NCBI GenBank assembly: GCA_029167225.1
Contig: JARFNK010000014.1
Coordinates: forward strand, 62,001 to 126,000
Direction: 5' to 3'
Source of the DNA: Sphingobium arseniciresistens
GTDB taxonomy: Bacteria > Pseudomonadota > Alphaproteobacteria > Sphingomonadales > Sphingomonadaceae
Length of the DNA: 64,000 nt
The translations under genes were made by a program, and so were the position numbers. This document shows, one piece after another, positions 1 through 8,314 of this stretch. How positions within the stretch are numbered: position 1 is the stretch's first letter; each line of letters begins with the position of its first letter. The notes beneath the pieces are model-generated. The model was not told the origin of the DNA, made no database searches, and worked only from the letters and a program-made list of their open reading frames with translations.

Positions 1-1
1 G

Positions 2-70
2 ATGGAACGCTCTGCACTGCATCGGAAGCTGAAACTTCTGGGAATTACCGATGGCAAGGACGGCAATTAA
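2..70 (+). CDS. ntrX: C-terminal end of NtrX response regulator (partial)
   Basis: The frame from position 2 to the TAA at 68-70 reads MERSALHRKLKLLGI followed by a short polar tail. This matches the recognition-helix end of the Fis-type DNA-binding domain that closes NtrC/NtrX regulators, where an M-E-R-x-A-L-H-R-K-L-x-x-L-G sequence is characteristic. NtrX is the sigma54-type response regulator of the NtrY/NtrX pair. In sphingomonads and other alphaproteobacteria it commonly precedes hfq, which fits the next gene here. Only about 22 residues lie in the window, so NtrX rather than another Fis-domain regulator is inferred partly from the neighbour. Confidence 0.75.
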   Translation: MERSALHRKLKLLGITDGKDGN

Positions 71-73
71 TTT

Positions 74-166
74 GGCCATTGCCGGAACTGGTAGACCTGC
101 TTTCGCATTTGCGTTAGGAAGCGGAGTGCCCTTCGATGAGCGGGGGGCAGGTTCGACGCCCTACCA
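74..166 (+). other. tRNA-Leu-like relic between ntrX and hfq
   Basis: The stretch holds two boxes that match tRNA internal promoter and arm sequences: GGAACTGGTAGAC at 84-96 (a leucine-type D arm) and GGTTCGAC at 150-157 (T loop), ending in CCA at 164-166. The boxes are about 15 bases further apart than in a normal tRNA-Leu. No 7-bp acceptor stem closes the molecule, and the anticodon arm is replaced by a small CGCA/TGCG hairpin. It may be a decayed tRNA, or a retained tRNA-like leader of hfq. I cannot tell which. Confidence 0.35.
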
Positions 167-213
167 AGGGCGCGCGCGCGGGCAACGTCCCGCCAATAAC
201 GGAAAGGCTGAAT

Positions 214-702
214 ATGGCCGACAAAGTGAACAATCTTCAGGATATTTTCCTGAACAGCCTGCGCAAATCGAAGACGCCCGTCACGATGTTTCTCGTCAAG
301 GGCGTGAAGCTGCAGGGCATCATCACCTGGTTCGACAATTTCTCTGTCCTGCTTCGCCGCGATGGGCAGTCGCAGTTGGTGTACAAGCATGCCATTTCGA
401 CCGTGATGCCGGGCCAGCCGATGGACCTGTCGGACGTGCGCAAAAGCTTCGATGCGAACGACCGCAAGCCCAAGCTGCTGCAGGAAATCTTCCTGACGGC
501 AGTCCGCAAGGCACGCGAGCCGGTCACGATGTTCCTGGTGAACGGCGTGATGTTGCAGGGCGAGATCGCCGCGTTCGACCTGTTCTGCATGTTGCTGGAA
601 CGGGACGGCATGGCGCAGCTGGTCTACAAGCACGCCATTTCCACGGTTCAGCCTGCCCATCCGCTCGACCTTTCGGCCGAGGGCGAGGGCGCGGACGACT
701 GA
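214..702 (+). CDS. hfq: RNA chaperone Hfq with two tandem Sm domains
   Basis: Hfq binds U-rich and A-rich RNA and helps small RNAs pair with mRNAs. This 162-residue protein is twice the core length and holds two complete Hfq domains. Copy 1 runs from about residue 5 to 72 ([13 protein letters not shown] through [10 protein letters not shown]). Copy 2 runs from about 85 to 152 ([13 protein letters not shown] through [10 protein letters not shown]). Both keep the proximal-face Gln of L-Q-x-I-F-L, the aromatic in the F-D-x-F turn and the YKHA motif that binds uridine. Copy 2 has Glu where copy 1 has Asp after that Gln. ATG at 214 follows a GGAAAGG ribosome site at 201-207. A longer in-frame extension to 136 exists but adds residues unlike Hfq. 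A double Hfq has been noted in Novosphingobium; presumably three chains form the six-fold ring. Confidence 0.93.
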   Translation: MADKVNNLQDIFLNSLRKSKTPVTMFLVKGVKLQGIITWFDNFSVLLRRDGQSQLVYKHAISTVMPGQPMDLSDVRKSFDANDRKPKLLQEIFLTAVRKAREPVTMFLVNGVMLQGEIAAFDLFCMLLERDGMAQLVYKHAISTVQPAHPLDLSAEGEGADD

Positions 703-728
703 GAGCCGGAGGCAATGCCACGATAATG

Positions 729-753
729 GCCGTCCTGCCTGGTGCAGGACGGC
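729..753 (+). terminator. Perfect 10-bp stem-loop between hfq and hflX
   Basis: GCCGTCCTGC at 729-738 pairs exactly with GCAGGACGGC at 744-753 around a 5-base loop. It lies 27 bases after the hfq stop and 38 before hflX. No long T-run follows, so it may be an attenuator, an RNA-processing site or a 3' end stabiliser rather than a full terminator. Confidence 0.55.
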
Positions 754-790
754 TAGTGGCGCCTTTCTCTGTCGTTCACGCTGATGTTCC

Positions 791-2137
791 ATGAGTGTCT
801 TTGATCGCGATAGCGAAGATGAAGTCTCGCGCGGTGCGCGGGCGATCGTCGTCCATGCCGACACCCGCGGAGACAATCGCCGCGACAGCGACGCGCGGCT
901 GGAAGAGGCAAGGGGACTTGCCGTCGCCATCGGCATCGACGTGCGTGACGCGCGTGCCTATCGCGTGCGCGACCGTCGCCCGGCAACCCTGTTTGGCAGC
1001 GGCCAGGTGGACGACATCATGGCGCTGGCGAAGGAGCAGGACGCAGAACTTGTCATCGTCGATAACGCGCTGACCCCCGTTCAGCAGAGCAATCTTGAAA
1101 AGGGGACCGGCGCCAAGGTCATCGACCGGACCGGGCTGATCCTGGAAATCTTCGGCGAGCGCGCTGCCACCAATGAAGGCCGGTTGCAGGTCGAGCTTGC
1201 CCATCTGGACTATCAGGCCGGGCGGCTGGTGCGCAGCTGGACCCATCTTGAGCGGCAGCGCGGTGGCTTCGGCTTCCTGGGTGGTCCCGGTGAGACCCAG
1301 ATCGAGGCCGACCGGCGGATGATCCGCGATCGCATGGCCAAGATCCGCCGCGAACTGGATCAGGTGACGCGCACGCGCGGGCTGCATCGCGCACGCCGGC
1401 AGAAGGCGCCGTGGCCGGTGATCGCGCTGGTCGGCTATACCAATGCCGGCAAGTCGACGCTGTTCAACCGCTTGACCGGCGCCGACGTCATGGCGCAGGA
1501 CATGCTGTTCGCGACACTGGACCCGACTATGCGCCAGATCGCGTTGCCGGGCCTCGATAAGGCGATCCTGTCCGACACCGTGGGCTTTGTGTCCGATCTG
1601 CCGACCCAGCTCGTCGCGGCCTTTCGCGCGACGCTGGAGGAGGTGCTGTCCGCCGACCTGATCGTGCATGTCCGCGACATTGCCCATCCCGACAGCGAGG
1701 CGCAGCGAGACGACGTGCTGGACGTGCTGGCCGAACTGGGCGTGATCGAGCGGGACGATCGCGGCGCTTCTGTGGGGGAGCCAGTGTCGCCGGTGCCGAT
1801 CGTGGAGGCATGGAACAAGTTGGACCTGCTCAGCGACGAGGATGCAGCCACGGCGCGGGAGCGCGCGACGCGGCGCGACGATGTCGTGATCCTCTCGGCG
1901 CTGACCGGCGAGGGTGTCGATGCGCTGAGGGAGGATGTCAGCAGGCGGCTTACGGCCGATGCGAAGATCCTGACCTTCCATCTGGCGGCGAGCGATGGCG
2001 CCGCGCTGGCATGGCTGCATGAACATGGCACCGTGCTTTCGACGGTCGCGGAGGATCAGCACATCGCCGTGGAAGTGCGGCTTTCGGGTTCTGCCCACGC
2101 CCGCTTTCTTTCAAGGCAGGCTGCGCAGGACAGCTGA
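791..2137 (+). CDS. hflX: GTPase HflX
   Basis: HflX is a translational GTPase that binds the 50S ribosome and splits stalled 70S ribosomes. The 448-residue protein has the glycine-rich N-terminal HflX domain (residues ~20-190, including the G-G-x-G-F-L-G-G-P-G-E-T-Q-I-E-x-D-R segment). The G domain follows: P-loop GYTNAGKST near 215, the switch-II DTVGFVSDLP near 262, and NKLD near 340. A short C-terminal domain closes the protein. It follows hfq in the same orientation, the classic hfq-hflX pairing. ATG at 791 gives the full family length, although the ribosome site is weak. Confidence 0.96.
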   Translation: MSVFDRDSEDEVSRGARAIVVHADTRGDNRRDSDARLEEARGLAVAIGIDVRDARAYRVRDRRPATLFGSGQVDDIMALAKEQDAELVIVDNALTPVQQSNLEKGTGAKVIDRTGLILEIFGERAATNEGRLQVELAHLDYQAGRLVRSWTHLERQRGGFGFLGGPGETQIEADRRMIRDRMAKIRRELDQVTRTRGLHRARRQKAPWPVIALVGYTNAGKSTLFNRLTGADVMAQDMLFATLDPTMRQIALPGLDKAILSDTVGFVSDLPTQLVAAFRATLEEVLSADLIVHVRDIAHPDSEAQRDDVLDVLAELGVIERDDRGASVGEPVSPVPIVEAWNKLDLLSDEDAATARERATRRDDVVILSALTGEGVDALREDVSRRLTADAKILTFHLAASDGAALAWLHEHGTVLSTVAEDQHIAVEVRLSGSAHARFLSRQAAQDS

Positions 2138-2188
2138 GCGCGGCGCGCCCTAACCGCTCCTTCAGGATTTCCGTTTAGGGCAGGCGTG

Positions 2189-3721
2189 ATGAAGCATGCC
2201 GATTTTACCTTCCCGCGCGATCACAGCGCCGGGCCTGCCTGCACATCGGCCGGGCTTGGGGGTATGGAGCGGCTGACGTTCGCGCTGATCTGCGCGGTGA
2301 CGTTGATCTTCGCCATCTTGACGCCGCCCTTTCAGGCGCCTGATGAAAACCAGCATTATATGAAGGCGCTGTTCCTCGCGGAGGGCGGCCTGATGGCGCA
2401 GACGCAGGGGAATGCGATCGGCGCGGCCTTGTCGAGGGCGGCGCTCGACCTGCGCAATGTCGATTTTCCGGCCGAACAGCCCGGAAAGCTGACGCGGTAT
2501 GGCATGGATCAGATCGGTGTGGCCATGCGCGCCGACGGGCAACGTCCGGGCCGTGCCTTCGGTGATTTCCCCAATGTCGCCAACTATGCGCCCACCCTCT
2601 ATCTGCCGCAGGCGGTCGGGCTTGCGATTGGCGATGCGCTGGGCCTGCCGCATCTGGGCGCGCTCTATGTGGGACGCATCGTCAATGCGCTCACCGCACT
2701 GCTGCTGCTCTATGCAGCGCTGCGCCTGCTCCCCTTTGGCCGCATGGCGTTGCTCGCCGTGGCTGTTCTGCCGACATCGACCTATCAGGCGGGCTCTCTT
2801 TCCCCCGATGCCGGGATCAATGCCGCGGGTTGGCTCGCGCTCGCCATCTCGCTGCGCATCGGTTTTGGCGACATGAAATGGGAACGAGGCAGGGCAGGGG
2901 CGTTGCTGTTCAGCGTTGCGCCGCTGCTTGCGCTGGCTAAGGGCGTCTATTTGCCCCTCATCCTTTCAGGCCTGCGCTGGCCACCGGCGCGAGAGGCCCG
3001 CCGGGCATGGATGGCGAGATCCGGCATGCTGATTCTTTCCGCAGCGATGGGCGCTATCGCCTTCATAGTCTGGATGAAATTTTCCGGCGGGACGCAGGCA
3101 CTCTATCATATCGTCTCGCGGAAGACCGGCGAGTTGACCATCACCGCTCCGCTCGCCGAGCAACTGTCGGTGGTTCTGCGCGATCCGATCGGCTTCCTGC
3201 GCATTCTGGCGACGAGTGTGGCTGAGCGTTCTCCGGTCTATGTCCTACAGATTGTCGGGCGGTTCGGCTGGAACAGCATCCTACTACCCCTGGTGGCCTA
3301 TCCGCTTGCGAGCTGCATGCTGCTCGCGGCCCTCCTGTCGGGGGATCGGGTTCAGGTGACATGGGGCGTGCGGCTGTGGTGGCTCGCTATCGCCGTTGGG
3401 GCAGCGCTGCTCGTGGAAACAGCGCTTTATCTCACGGGTACGCCGCTGGGGGCGGATTATGTGCAGGGTGTGCAAGGGCGCTATTTCCTGCCCATCCTGC
3501 CGCTGGCGTTGATGGCACTGTCTTTCGGCAGCCTGCGTCCCGCTATCTCACGCACCGCGGGTCGGCTGTGCCTATGCCTCGCTGTAGCACTTTCGCTGAT
3601 GGCAGTCGTTACCGTGTGGGATGCATTCTGGTATCATGGCTTCGCGACATATGATGGCATGCCGCCAAGCAGCGGGATCATGCGTTCGCTCTTCCTGCCT
3701 TCCCATCGCTGGCTGAGCTGA
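2189..3721 (+). CDS. DUF2142 family polytopic membrane protein
   Basis: The roughly 510-residue protein opens with a transmembrane helix followed by T-P-P-F-Q-A-P-D-E-N-Q-H, the signature loop of DUF2142 proteins. About ten further hydrophobic helices follow, with the fold layout of a GT-C-like polyprenyl-sugar glycosyltransferase. DUF2142 members often sit in surface polysaccharide loci, but no such genes are adjacent, so the substrate is unknown. ATG at 2189 follows AGGGCAGG. An internal ATG at 2264 would begin directly at the first membrane helix and removes 25 polar residues, so it is a credible alternative start. The gene is convergent with mazG. Confidence 0.8.
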   Translation: MKHADFTFPRDHSAGPACTSAGLGGMERLTFALICAVTLIFAILTPPFQAPDENQHYMKALFLAEGGLMAQTQGNAIGAALSRAALDLRNVDFPAEQPGKLTRYGMDQIGVAMRADGQRPGRAFGDFPNVANYAPTLYLPQAVGLAIGDALGLPHLGALYVGRIVNALTALLLLYAALRLLPFGRMALLAVAVLPTSTYQAGSLSPDAGINAAGWLALAISLRIGFGDMKWERGRAGALLFSVAPLLALAKGVYLPLILSGLRWPPAREARRAWMARSGMLILSAAMGAIAFIVWMKFSGGTQALYHIVSRKTGELTITAPLAEQLSVVLRDPIGFLRILATSVAERSPVYVLQIVGRFGWNSILLPLVAYPLASCMLLAALLSGDRVQVTWGVRLWWLAIAVGAALLVETALYLTGTPLGADYVQGVQGRYFLPILPLALMALSFGSLRPAISRTAGRLCLCLAVALSLMAVVTVWDAFWYHGFATYDGMPPSSGIMRSLFLPSHRWLS

Positions 3722-3753
3722 CGAAAAGATGAGGGCATGCATCGTGCAGCAGA

Positions 3754-4590
3754 TCAGCCGCCGCGCTTCGCCTCCAGCCACAATATCTCCTTGTCTTCCA
3801 GTGACAGCCCGCCGAACGCATCGCCCGCGCTGTCTTCCATCGCGCGAAAGCGACGTTCGAACTTGGCGTTGCCCGCGCGCAGGGCGTTTTCAGGGTCGAC
3901 TTTCAGGTGGCGCGCGAGATTGACGACGGCAAAGAGCAGGTCTCCGATCTCCTCTTCTCGCTCTTCCTGGGAGGTCGTGTTTTTAACCTCCTCGATTTCC
4001 TCGAAAATCTTGTCGTAGACCCTGTCCGTATCCGGCCAGTCGAACCCTGTGCGAGCAGCGCGCTTCTGCAGCTTTTCTGCACGGAGGAGGGCAGGCAGGG
4101 CTATGGCCACGCCCGCAAGCGCACTGGGATCGGGTTCCTTTTCGGCGCGCTCGGCGGCCTTGATACTCTCCCACTGCGCATGGCCGTCGACCCGCGCGAC
4201 GCTGTCGGCGAACACATGCGGATGGCGGCGGATCATCTTGGTGGAGATGCTCTCGATGACGTCGGCCAGGGCAAAATACCCGCCCTGTTCCGCCATTCGC
4301 GAATGGAAGACGACCTGTAGCAAGAGATCGCCCAATTCGTCGCGCAGACCGGCCATGTCGTTACGCTCTATCGCATCGGCGACCTCATAGGCCTCCTCGA
4401 TGGTATAGGGCGCGATGGACGCGAAATCCTGCTCGATATCCCAGGGGCAGCCGGTTTCGGGATCGCGCAGCCGCGCCATGACCCGCGCCAGCGGCATGAT
4501 GTCGGCCGGGCTGGCTTCCACGCCATAGTCGGCCGCCGGTTCCGGCAATTCGGCGCGCGCTGCAGCGGAGGAAGGATCAATGTTTGGCAT
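3754..4590 (-). CDS. mazG: Nucleoside triphosphate pyrophosphohydrolase MazG
   Basis: MazG hydrolyses (d)NTPs to the monophosphate and pyrophosphate, cleaning the nucleotide pool and modulating ppGpp-linked survival. The 278-residue protein has the two all-alpha MazG domains in tandem. The first runs from C-P-W-D near residue 50 through the metal-binding E-E-A-Y-E-V-x-x-A-I and L-R-D-E-L-G-D-L-L-L-Q-V-V-F-H. The second carries E-I-E-E-V and E-E-I-G-D-L-L-F-A-V-V-N. ATG at 4590 was chosen because the family starts shortly before the L-x-x-V-M-x-x-L-R-D-P block. An upstream in-frame extension to 4647 reads as non-homologous arginine-rich sequence. Confidence 0.95.
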   Translation of the reverse strand: MPNIDPSSAAARAELPEPAADYGVEASPADIMPLARVMARLRDPETGCPWDIEQDFASIAPYTIEEAYEVADAIERNDMAGLRDELGDLLLQVVFHSRMAEQGGYFALADVIESISTKMIRRHPHVFADSVARVDGHAQWESIKAAERAEKEPDPSALAGVAIALPALLRAEKLQKRAARTGFDWPDTDRVYDKIFEEIEEVKNTTSQEEREEEIGDLLFAVVNLARHLKVDPENALRAGNAKFERRFRAMEDSAGDAFGGLSLEDKEILWLEAKRGG

Positions 4591-4688
4591 AGGTCGGACT
4601 CGGCTCGGATTGCATCGCGCATCTGTCGTAGCAGGACGACGGCTCACGAGAAGGGGCTACGGCGATCTTCTACCCGAAAGCCCGCCGT

Positions 4689-5915
4689 TCACTCGATCCC
4701 CGTCATCACGAATTTCTGTACGCGCCGGCCGGTGTTGACCTCCGTTGCATAGAGATTGCCATGCGAGTCCGTCGCGATGCTGTGGAGCCAGGTGAACTCC
4801 CCGGCATAGCGACCGTTCCGGCCGATCGCGCCGAGCACCTGGTCCGTCTCCCGAAGCAAGATCCAGATGCGGCCGTTCATCATGTCGGCGACATAGAGAT
4901 ATTTCTCGTCCGGGGAGAGGGCGATGTCCGTCACCGTGCGCGTGCCGCCCGTCTCCGGCGCGATCACGATGTCGCGCACGAACGTCATCTTGCCCTTGGC
5001 ATCCTTGCGGTAGAGCTGCGCGCGATTGTTGCGCCGGTCGCAGACATAATAGTCATTGCCCTTGGTCTTCACGATGCAGTGGACGATATCGCCGAAGCTG
5101 CGCGATGCCGGGTCGGCTGCGGCGCCGGTCGATGCCTGGCTCTGGTCGAAATGCCCGTCGCGGCTCGCGCCGCTGGGCTCGCTGCCATAGGCGCCCCAAT
5201 AGCGCTTGAAGGCGCCCGTCCGGTCATCGAAGCCGATGACGCGCTTGTTCACATAGCCGTCCGACACCAGCACCTCGCCATCTTCATGGAAGACGTCGGA
5301 CGGGTTGCCGAGCAGTGCCTTGTCGAGATTGCCGCCCGTCGTCTCGCGCTTGCCGAAGCTGCGGATGAATTTGCCGTCGGCGGTGAAGTTCAGCACGGCA
5401 TGATCGCCGTCGCCATTGCCCCCGAACCACACCGTTTTGGCCGCATCGACATAGATGCCGTGGCCGCTCTTGGGCCATTGGCTGACACCGTCGATCACCG
5501 GCCCGGTCTGGGGCGTGCCCCAGCCCGCCAGATAGGCGCCCTCCCGGCTGAAACGCACCACCGTCGGCGCGGGCCGGCAGCATTTGGCGATCGGGGGCGT
5601 CTGCGCGAGGCCATTGTCGGTGGGGCTCAGCGAGTGTGGGCGATGGATGATCCAGACGTCATCGTCGCGGTCCACGGCCACGCCGCTGACCTGCCCCAGC
5701 ATCATGTCGTCGGGTAGCGTCGGCCAGGCCGCATCCACCTTGAAGCGCGGAAGGGGCGTGCCCTTGGGCGCCAGGACTTCGGTATAGACCGACGCCAGCG
5801 CCGGCGTGCGCGCCTTGGCAGGCGATTGTGCTTCGCCGGAAGACGATGCGGCCAGAAGCGCAATCATGGGAAGTGCAGGCACAAGCGCATGCAGGGCGAA
5901 ACGGCCGACGGTCAT
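4689..5915 (-). CDS. Secreted NHL-repeat beta-propeller protein
   Basis: The roughly 408-residue protein starts with a cleavable-looking signal sequence (hydrophobic ALVPALPMIALLAAS) and then has repeated propeller blades. Examples are GQVSGVAVDRDDDVWIIHRP, SGHGIYVDAAKTVWFGG, and a final LHSIATDSHGNLYATEVN. This is the pattern of six-bladed NHL propellers related to peptidyl-hydroxyglycine lyase and periplasmic sugar-lactone binding folds. No catalytic call is safe. ATG at 5915 has GGAG eight bases upstream; a GTG at 5924 overlaps that site and is less likely. It is in the same direction as mazG, 98 bp upstream of it. Confidence 0.8.
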   Translation of the reverse strand: MTVGRFALHALVPALPMIALLAASSSGEAQSPAKARTPALASVYTEVLAPKGTPLPRFKVDAAWPTLPDDMMLGQVSGVAVDRDDDVWIIHRPHSLSPTDNGLAQTPPIAKCCRPAPTVVRFSREGAYLAGWGTPQTGPVIDGVSQWPKSGHGIYVDAAKTVWFGGNGDGDHAVLNFTADGKFIRSFGKRETTGGNLDKALLGNPSDVFHEDGEVLVSDGYVNKRVIGFDDRTGAFKRYWGAYGSEPSGASRDGHFDQSQASTGAAADPASRSFGDIVHCIVKTKGNDYYVCDRRNNRAQLYRKDAKGKMTFVRDIVIAPETGGTRTVTDIALSPDEKYLYVADMMNGRIWILLRETDQVLGAIGRNGRYAGEFTWLHSIATDSHGNLYATEVNTGRRVQKFVMTGIE

Positions 5916-6046
5916 GGTCGTCACTCCAGCGGGAGGGCAGGCAGGAAATGTCGCAGGTGCAAAGGCTATGCCGCCAGCGTGTCCCGCTCAAGCCCGAATA
6001 TGTTTCCGCTGTGTAAACACTTCCCGCCCGCTACGGGCCGTGGCCC

Positions 6047-6086
6047 AAGGACCGACGCCTAAGGACCGTCGCCTAAGGACCGTCGG
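6047..6086. repeat. 14-bp tandem repeat spanning the PBP stop codon
   Basis: AAGGACCGACGCCT, AAGGACCGTCGCCT and AAGGACCGTCGG occur head to tail at 6047, 6061 and 6075. The stop codon of the minus-strand penicillin-binding protein (6073-6075) lies inside the array, so repeat-number change would alter the protein's last residues or its 3' flank. Confidence 0.8.
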
Positions 6087-8136
6087 CTGTCGCCGGTGCC
6101 GCTACGGGAGCCCGTACAGGAGCGGCAGGCGGAGGCGGCGCAGCGGGCGATCCCGGCAACTGCACCGTCGGCAGGTCGCCCAGGTCGAGGTTCACGTCGC
6201 CCTCCGGCGTTACCCCGATACTGAGGTTGCCGATGCCCGTCTCCACCGTCACATTGGCGATGGCGTTGACCAGATCGGGGTCGGCCGCATTGCTTTCCAC
6301 TTCCTCAGCCGCTTCGCCGATGGCGCGGCCCATGAAGTCGCGCCAGATGCGGGCGGGCACGCCGCCACCGGCGATGCCGGGCAGGGATGTGTTGTCGTCA
6401 TTGCCCATCCACACGGCCGTCACGATGCCGCCGGCATAGCCGACGAAGATGGCGTCGCGGTTATCCTGTGTCGTGCCGGTCTTGCCGAAGGTGCTGGTGC
6501 GCAGCGCGGCGGCGCTGCCCGTGCCGCGATTGGCGGCGGAGGACAGCAGGTCGCGGATCTTCTCCAGCTCGTCGTGGCTGAAATGGCGCTGGCGATCCAT
6601 CAACTGCTCGAACCAGCCGCGCTCCTCCGGCGGAAGGCCATGTGCCGCCACAGGATAGGCACCCGCAGCGATCGCCGCATAGGCCTGCGTCAGTTCCAGC
6701 AGGGTGACTTCCGAGGTGCCAAGGGCGCTGCTCAGATTTTCCGCGATCGGGCTTTTCACGCCCAGGTCGCGGGCGACCTTGATGACGTTGCGAATGCCGA
6801 CCTTCTGCGCCAGCCGCACGGCCGCGACATTGCTCGATACCGCAAAGGCCTGTCGCAGGGTGATCGTCCCGCGATAGCGTCCGTCATGGTTGGACGGGCG
6901 ATATTCGCCTTCCTTGATCGGCGTATCCTCGATTCTGTCGTCGGGCGTCATGCCCTCGCGGAAGGCGGCGAGATAGACGAACAGCTTGAAGGTGGAGCCG
7001 GGTTGCCGCCGCGCCTGAACGGCGCGGTTGAACGGGCTCTGATCGTAATTCTTGCCGCCGACCATGGCGACCACGGTGCCGTCCGGCTTCATCGCGACAA
7101 TGGCGACCTGCGCCTTGCCCAGCGGCGCACGGCGCACGGCACCCTCCGCATAGTGCTGCAGCTTGCTGTCCAGCGTGGTCGCGATCTCCTGCGCGCCATA
7201 GACGGCGCCCGCCCGGTCCCGCGCCTGGGACAACACCCAGTCGGCGAAATAGGTACCGCTGGTCGATGCCGGGGCATCCCGCACATCCAGCGATGCCGGG
7301 CGCAGCGCGTCCCGCTGTGCCTGGCTGATATAGCCCGCATCGACCATCGCCTGCATCACCAGATTGCCGCGCGTGCGGGCTGCCTTCAGGTCGTTGGTGG
7401 GGGCAAGGCGGGAAGGCGCCTTCAGCAGCCCCGCCAGCATCGCGGCCTGCGGAATGGTCAGATTTTCGGGGCGGCGGTTGAAATAATGCTTGGCCGCCGC
7501 GCGCAGGCCATAGACATTGTCGCCGAAATAGACGTTCGACAGATAGCGTTCCAGGATCTGGTCCTTGGAGAGCCAGGCCTCCAGCCAGAAGGCGATCAGT
7601 GCCTCGCGCAGCTTGCGGCCGGCGGTGCGATCGCTGTTGAGGAACACGCCCTTGGCGAGCTGCTGGGTGATCGTGCTGCCGCCCTCCCGCGTACCGCCGG
7701 CCCACATGTTGCGCCAGAGCGCACGGGCGATCCCGCGCGGATCGACGCCCCAATGGCTGTAGAAGCGCCGGTCCTCGATCGCCATGAACGCCTGCGGCAC
7801 ATGCGCGGGAAGCTCTGCGATGGCGACGGGCTTATCGATGATCGATCCCTTGCGGGCGATCACTTCCCCGTCCTGCGACATCAGCGTGATGCTGGGCGGC
7901 GCGATGGGCTTGAGCGAACGGGACAGCGGCGCCGTGATCGCCAGCCATGCAACCAACGCCATGAACAGCGCAAGCAGCGCGGCAAGTATCCACGAGGCGA
8001 TGCGCAGCCGCTTGCGCCATGGCGTGCGCGTGAACGCGCTGGGCGGGCCTTCGCCAAACGCGCGCTCGGGCGGAAGGGCGCCGGGTTCGGGAGGGCTTGC
8101 CGGCGGCGGCGCAGAGGTCATGCGTGTGTCAAACAT
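6073..8136 (-). CDS. Bifunctional peptidoglycan synthase, PBP1A/1B type
   Basis: This class A penicillin-binding protein polymerises lipid II and cross-links the peptides in the periplasm. The 687-residue chain has a proline-rich cytoplasmic head and one membrane anchor (~46-69). The GT51 glycosyltransferase domain follows, with the catalytic Glu121 in EDRRFYSHWG and GGSTITQQLAK at 152-162. The transpeptidase domain has the active serine in S381-T-F-K, SSN at 434-436 and KTGT at 552-555, so all three motifs are intact. It lacks the long OB insert of E. coli PBP1a and is nearer the shorter PbpC/PBP2d-like class A enzymes. The C-terminal tail is rich in Ala and Pro. It ends 157 bp after the start of the oppositely ordered NHL gene, on the same strand. 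Confidence 0.94.
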   Translation of the reverse strand: MFDTRMTSAPPPASPPEPGALPPERAFGEGPPSAFTRTPWRKRLRIASWILAALLALFMALVAWLAITAPLSRSLKPIAPPSITLMSQDGEVIARKGSIIDKPVAIAELPAHVPQAFMAIEDRRFYSHWGVDPRGIARALWRNMWAGGTREGGSTITQQLAKGVFLNSDRTAGRKLREALIAFWLEAWLSKDQILERYLSNVYFGDNVYGLRAAAKHYFNRRPENLTIPQAAMLAGLLKAPSRLAPTNDLKAARTRGNLVMQAMVDAGYISQAQRDALRPASLDVRDAPASTSGTYFADWVLSQARDRAGAVYGAQEIATTLDSKLQHYAEGAVRRAPLGKAQVAIVAMKPDGTVVAMVGGKNYDQSPFNRAVQARRQPGSTFKLFVYLAAFREGMTPDDRIEDTPIKEGEYRPSNHDGRYRGTITLRQAFAVSSNVAAVRLAQKVGIRNVIKVARDLGVKSPIAENLSSALGTSEVTLLELTQAYAAIAAGAYPVAAHGLPPEERGWFEQLMDRQRHFSHDELEKIRDLLSSAANRGTGSAAALRTSTFGKTGTTQDNRDAIFVGYAGGIVTAVWMGNDDNTSLPGIAGGGVPARIWRDFMGRAIGEAAEEVESNAADPDLVNAIANVTVETGIGNLSIGVTPEGDVNLDLGDLPTVQLPGSPAAPPPPAAPVRAPVAAPATADGP

Positions 8137-8150
8137 GGTTGGCAGCGATG

Positions 8151-8172
8151 CTGTATTATATGAGTGATACAG
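8151..8172 (-). promoter_or_regulatory. Putative promoter/operator of the PBP gene
   Basis: A dyad CTGTAT at 8151-8156 and ATACAG at 8167-8172 encloses, on the minus strand, a TATAAT hexamer at 8160-8155, about 19 bases before the ATG at 8136. A well spaced -35 was not found (TTGACT is only 10 bases away). The dyad over a -10 box suggests a regulated promoter. Confidence 0.35.
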
Positions 8173-8314
8173 TCAAGCCCCATGATATGCATGGCTCTAT
8201 CATAGCGTTAAGCGTTGCCCTTGCCAGCGCAAAGCTGTGCTCCCCTGGTGATTTTTCCCCAGCGCGCGCCTCTGGTCATTGATCTGGATGATGGCATGAC
8301 GTCGCATCCTGCCT

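Noticed and set aside
5806-8163. A 785-residue plus-strand frame running opposite the PBP gene
   Set aside because: It is the mirror of a GC-rich gene on the other strand. Its sequence is Arg/Gly-rich noise while the minus-strand frame has all PBP motifs.
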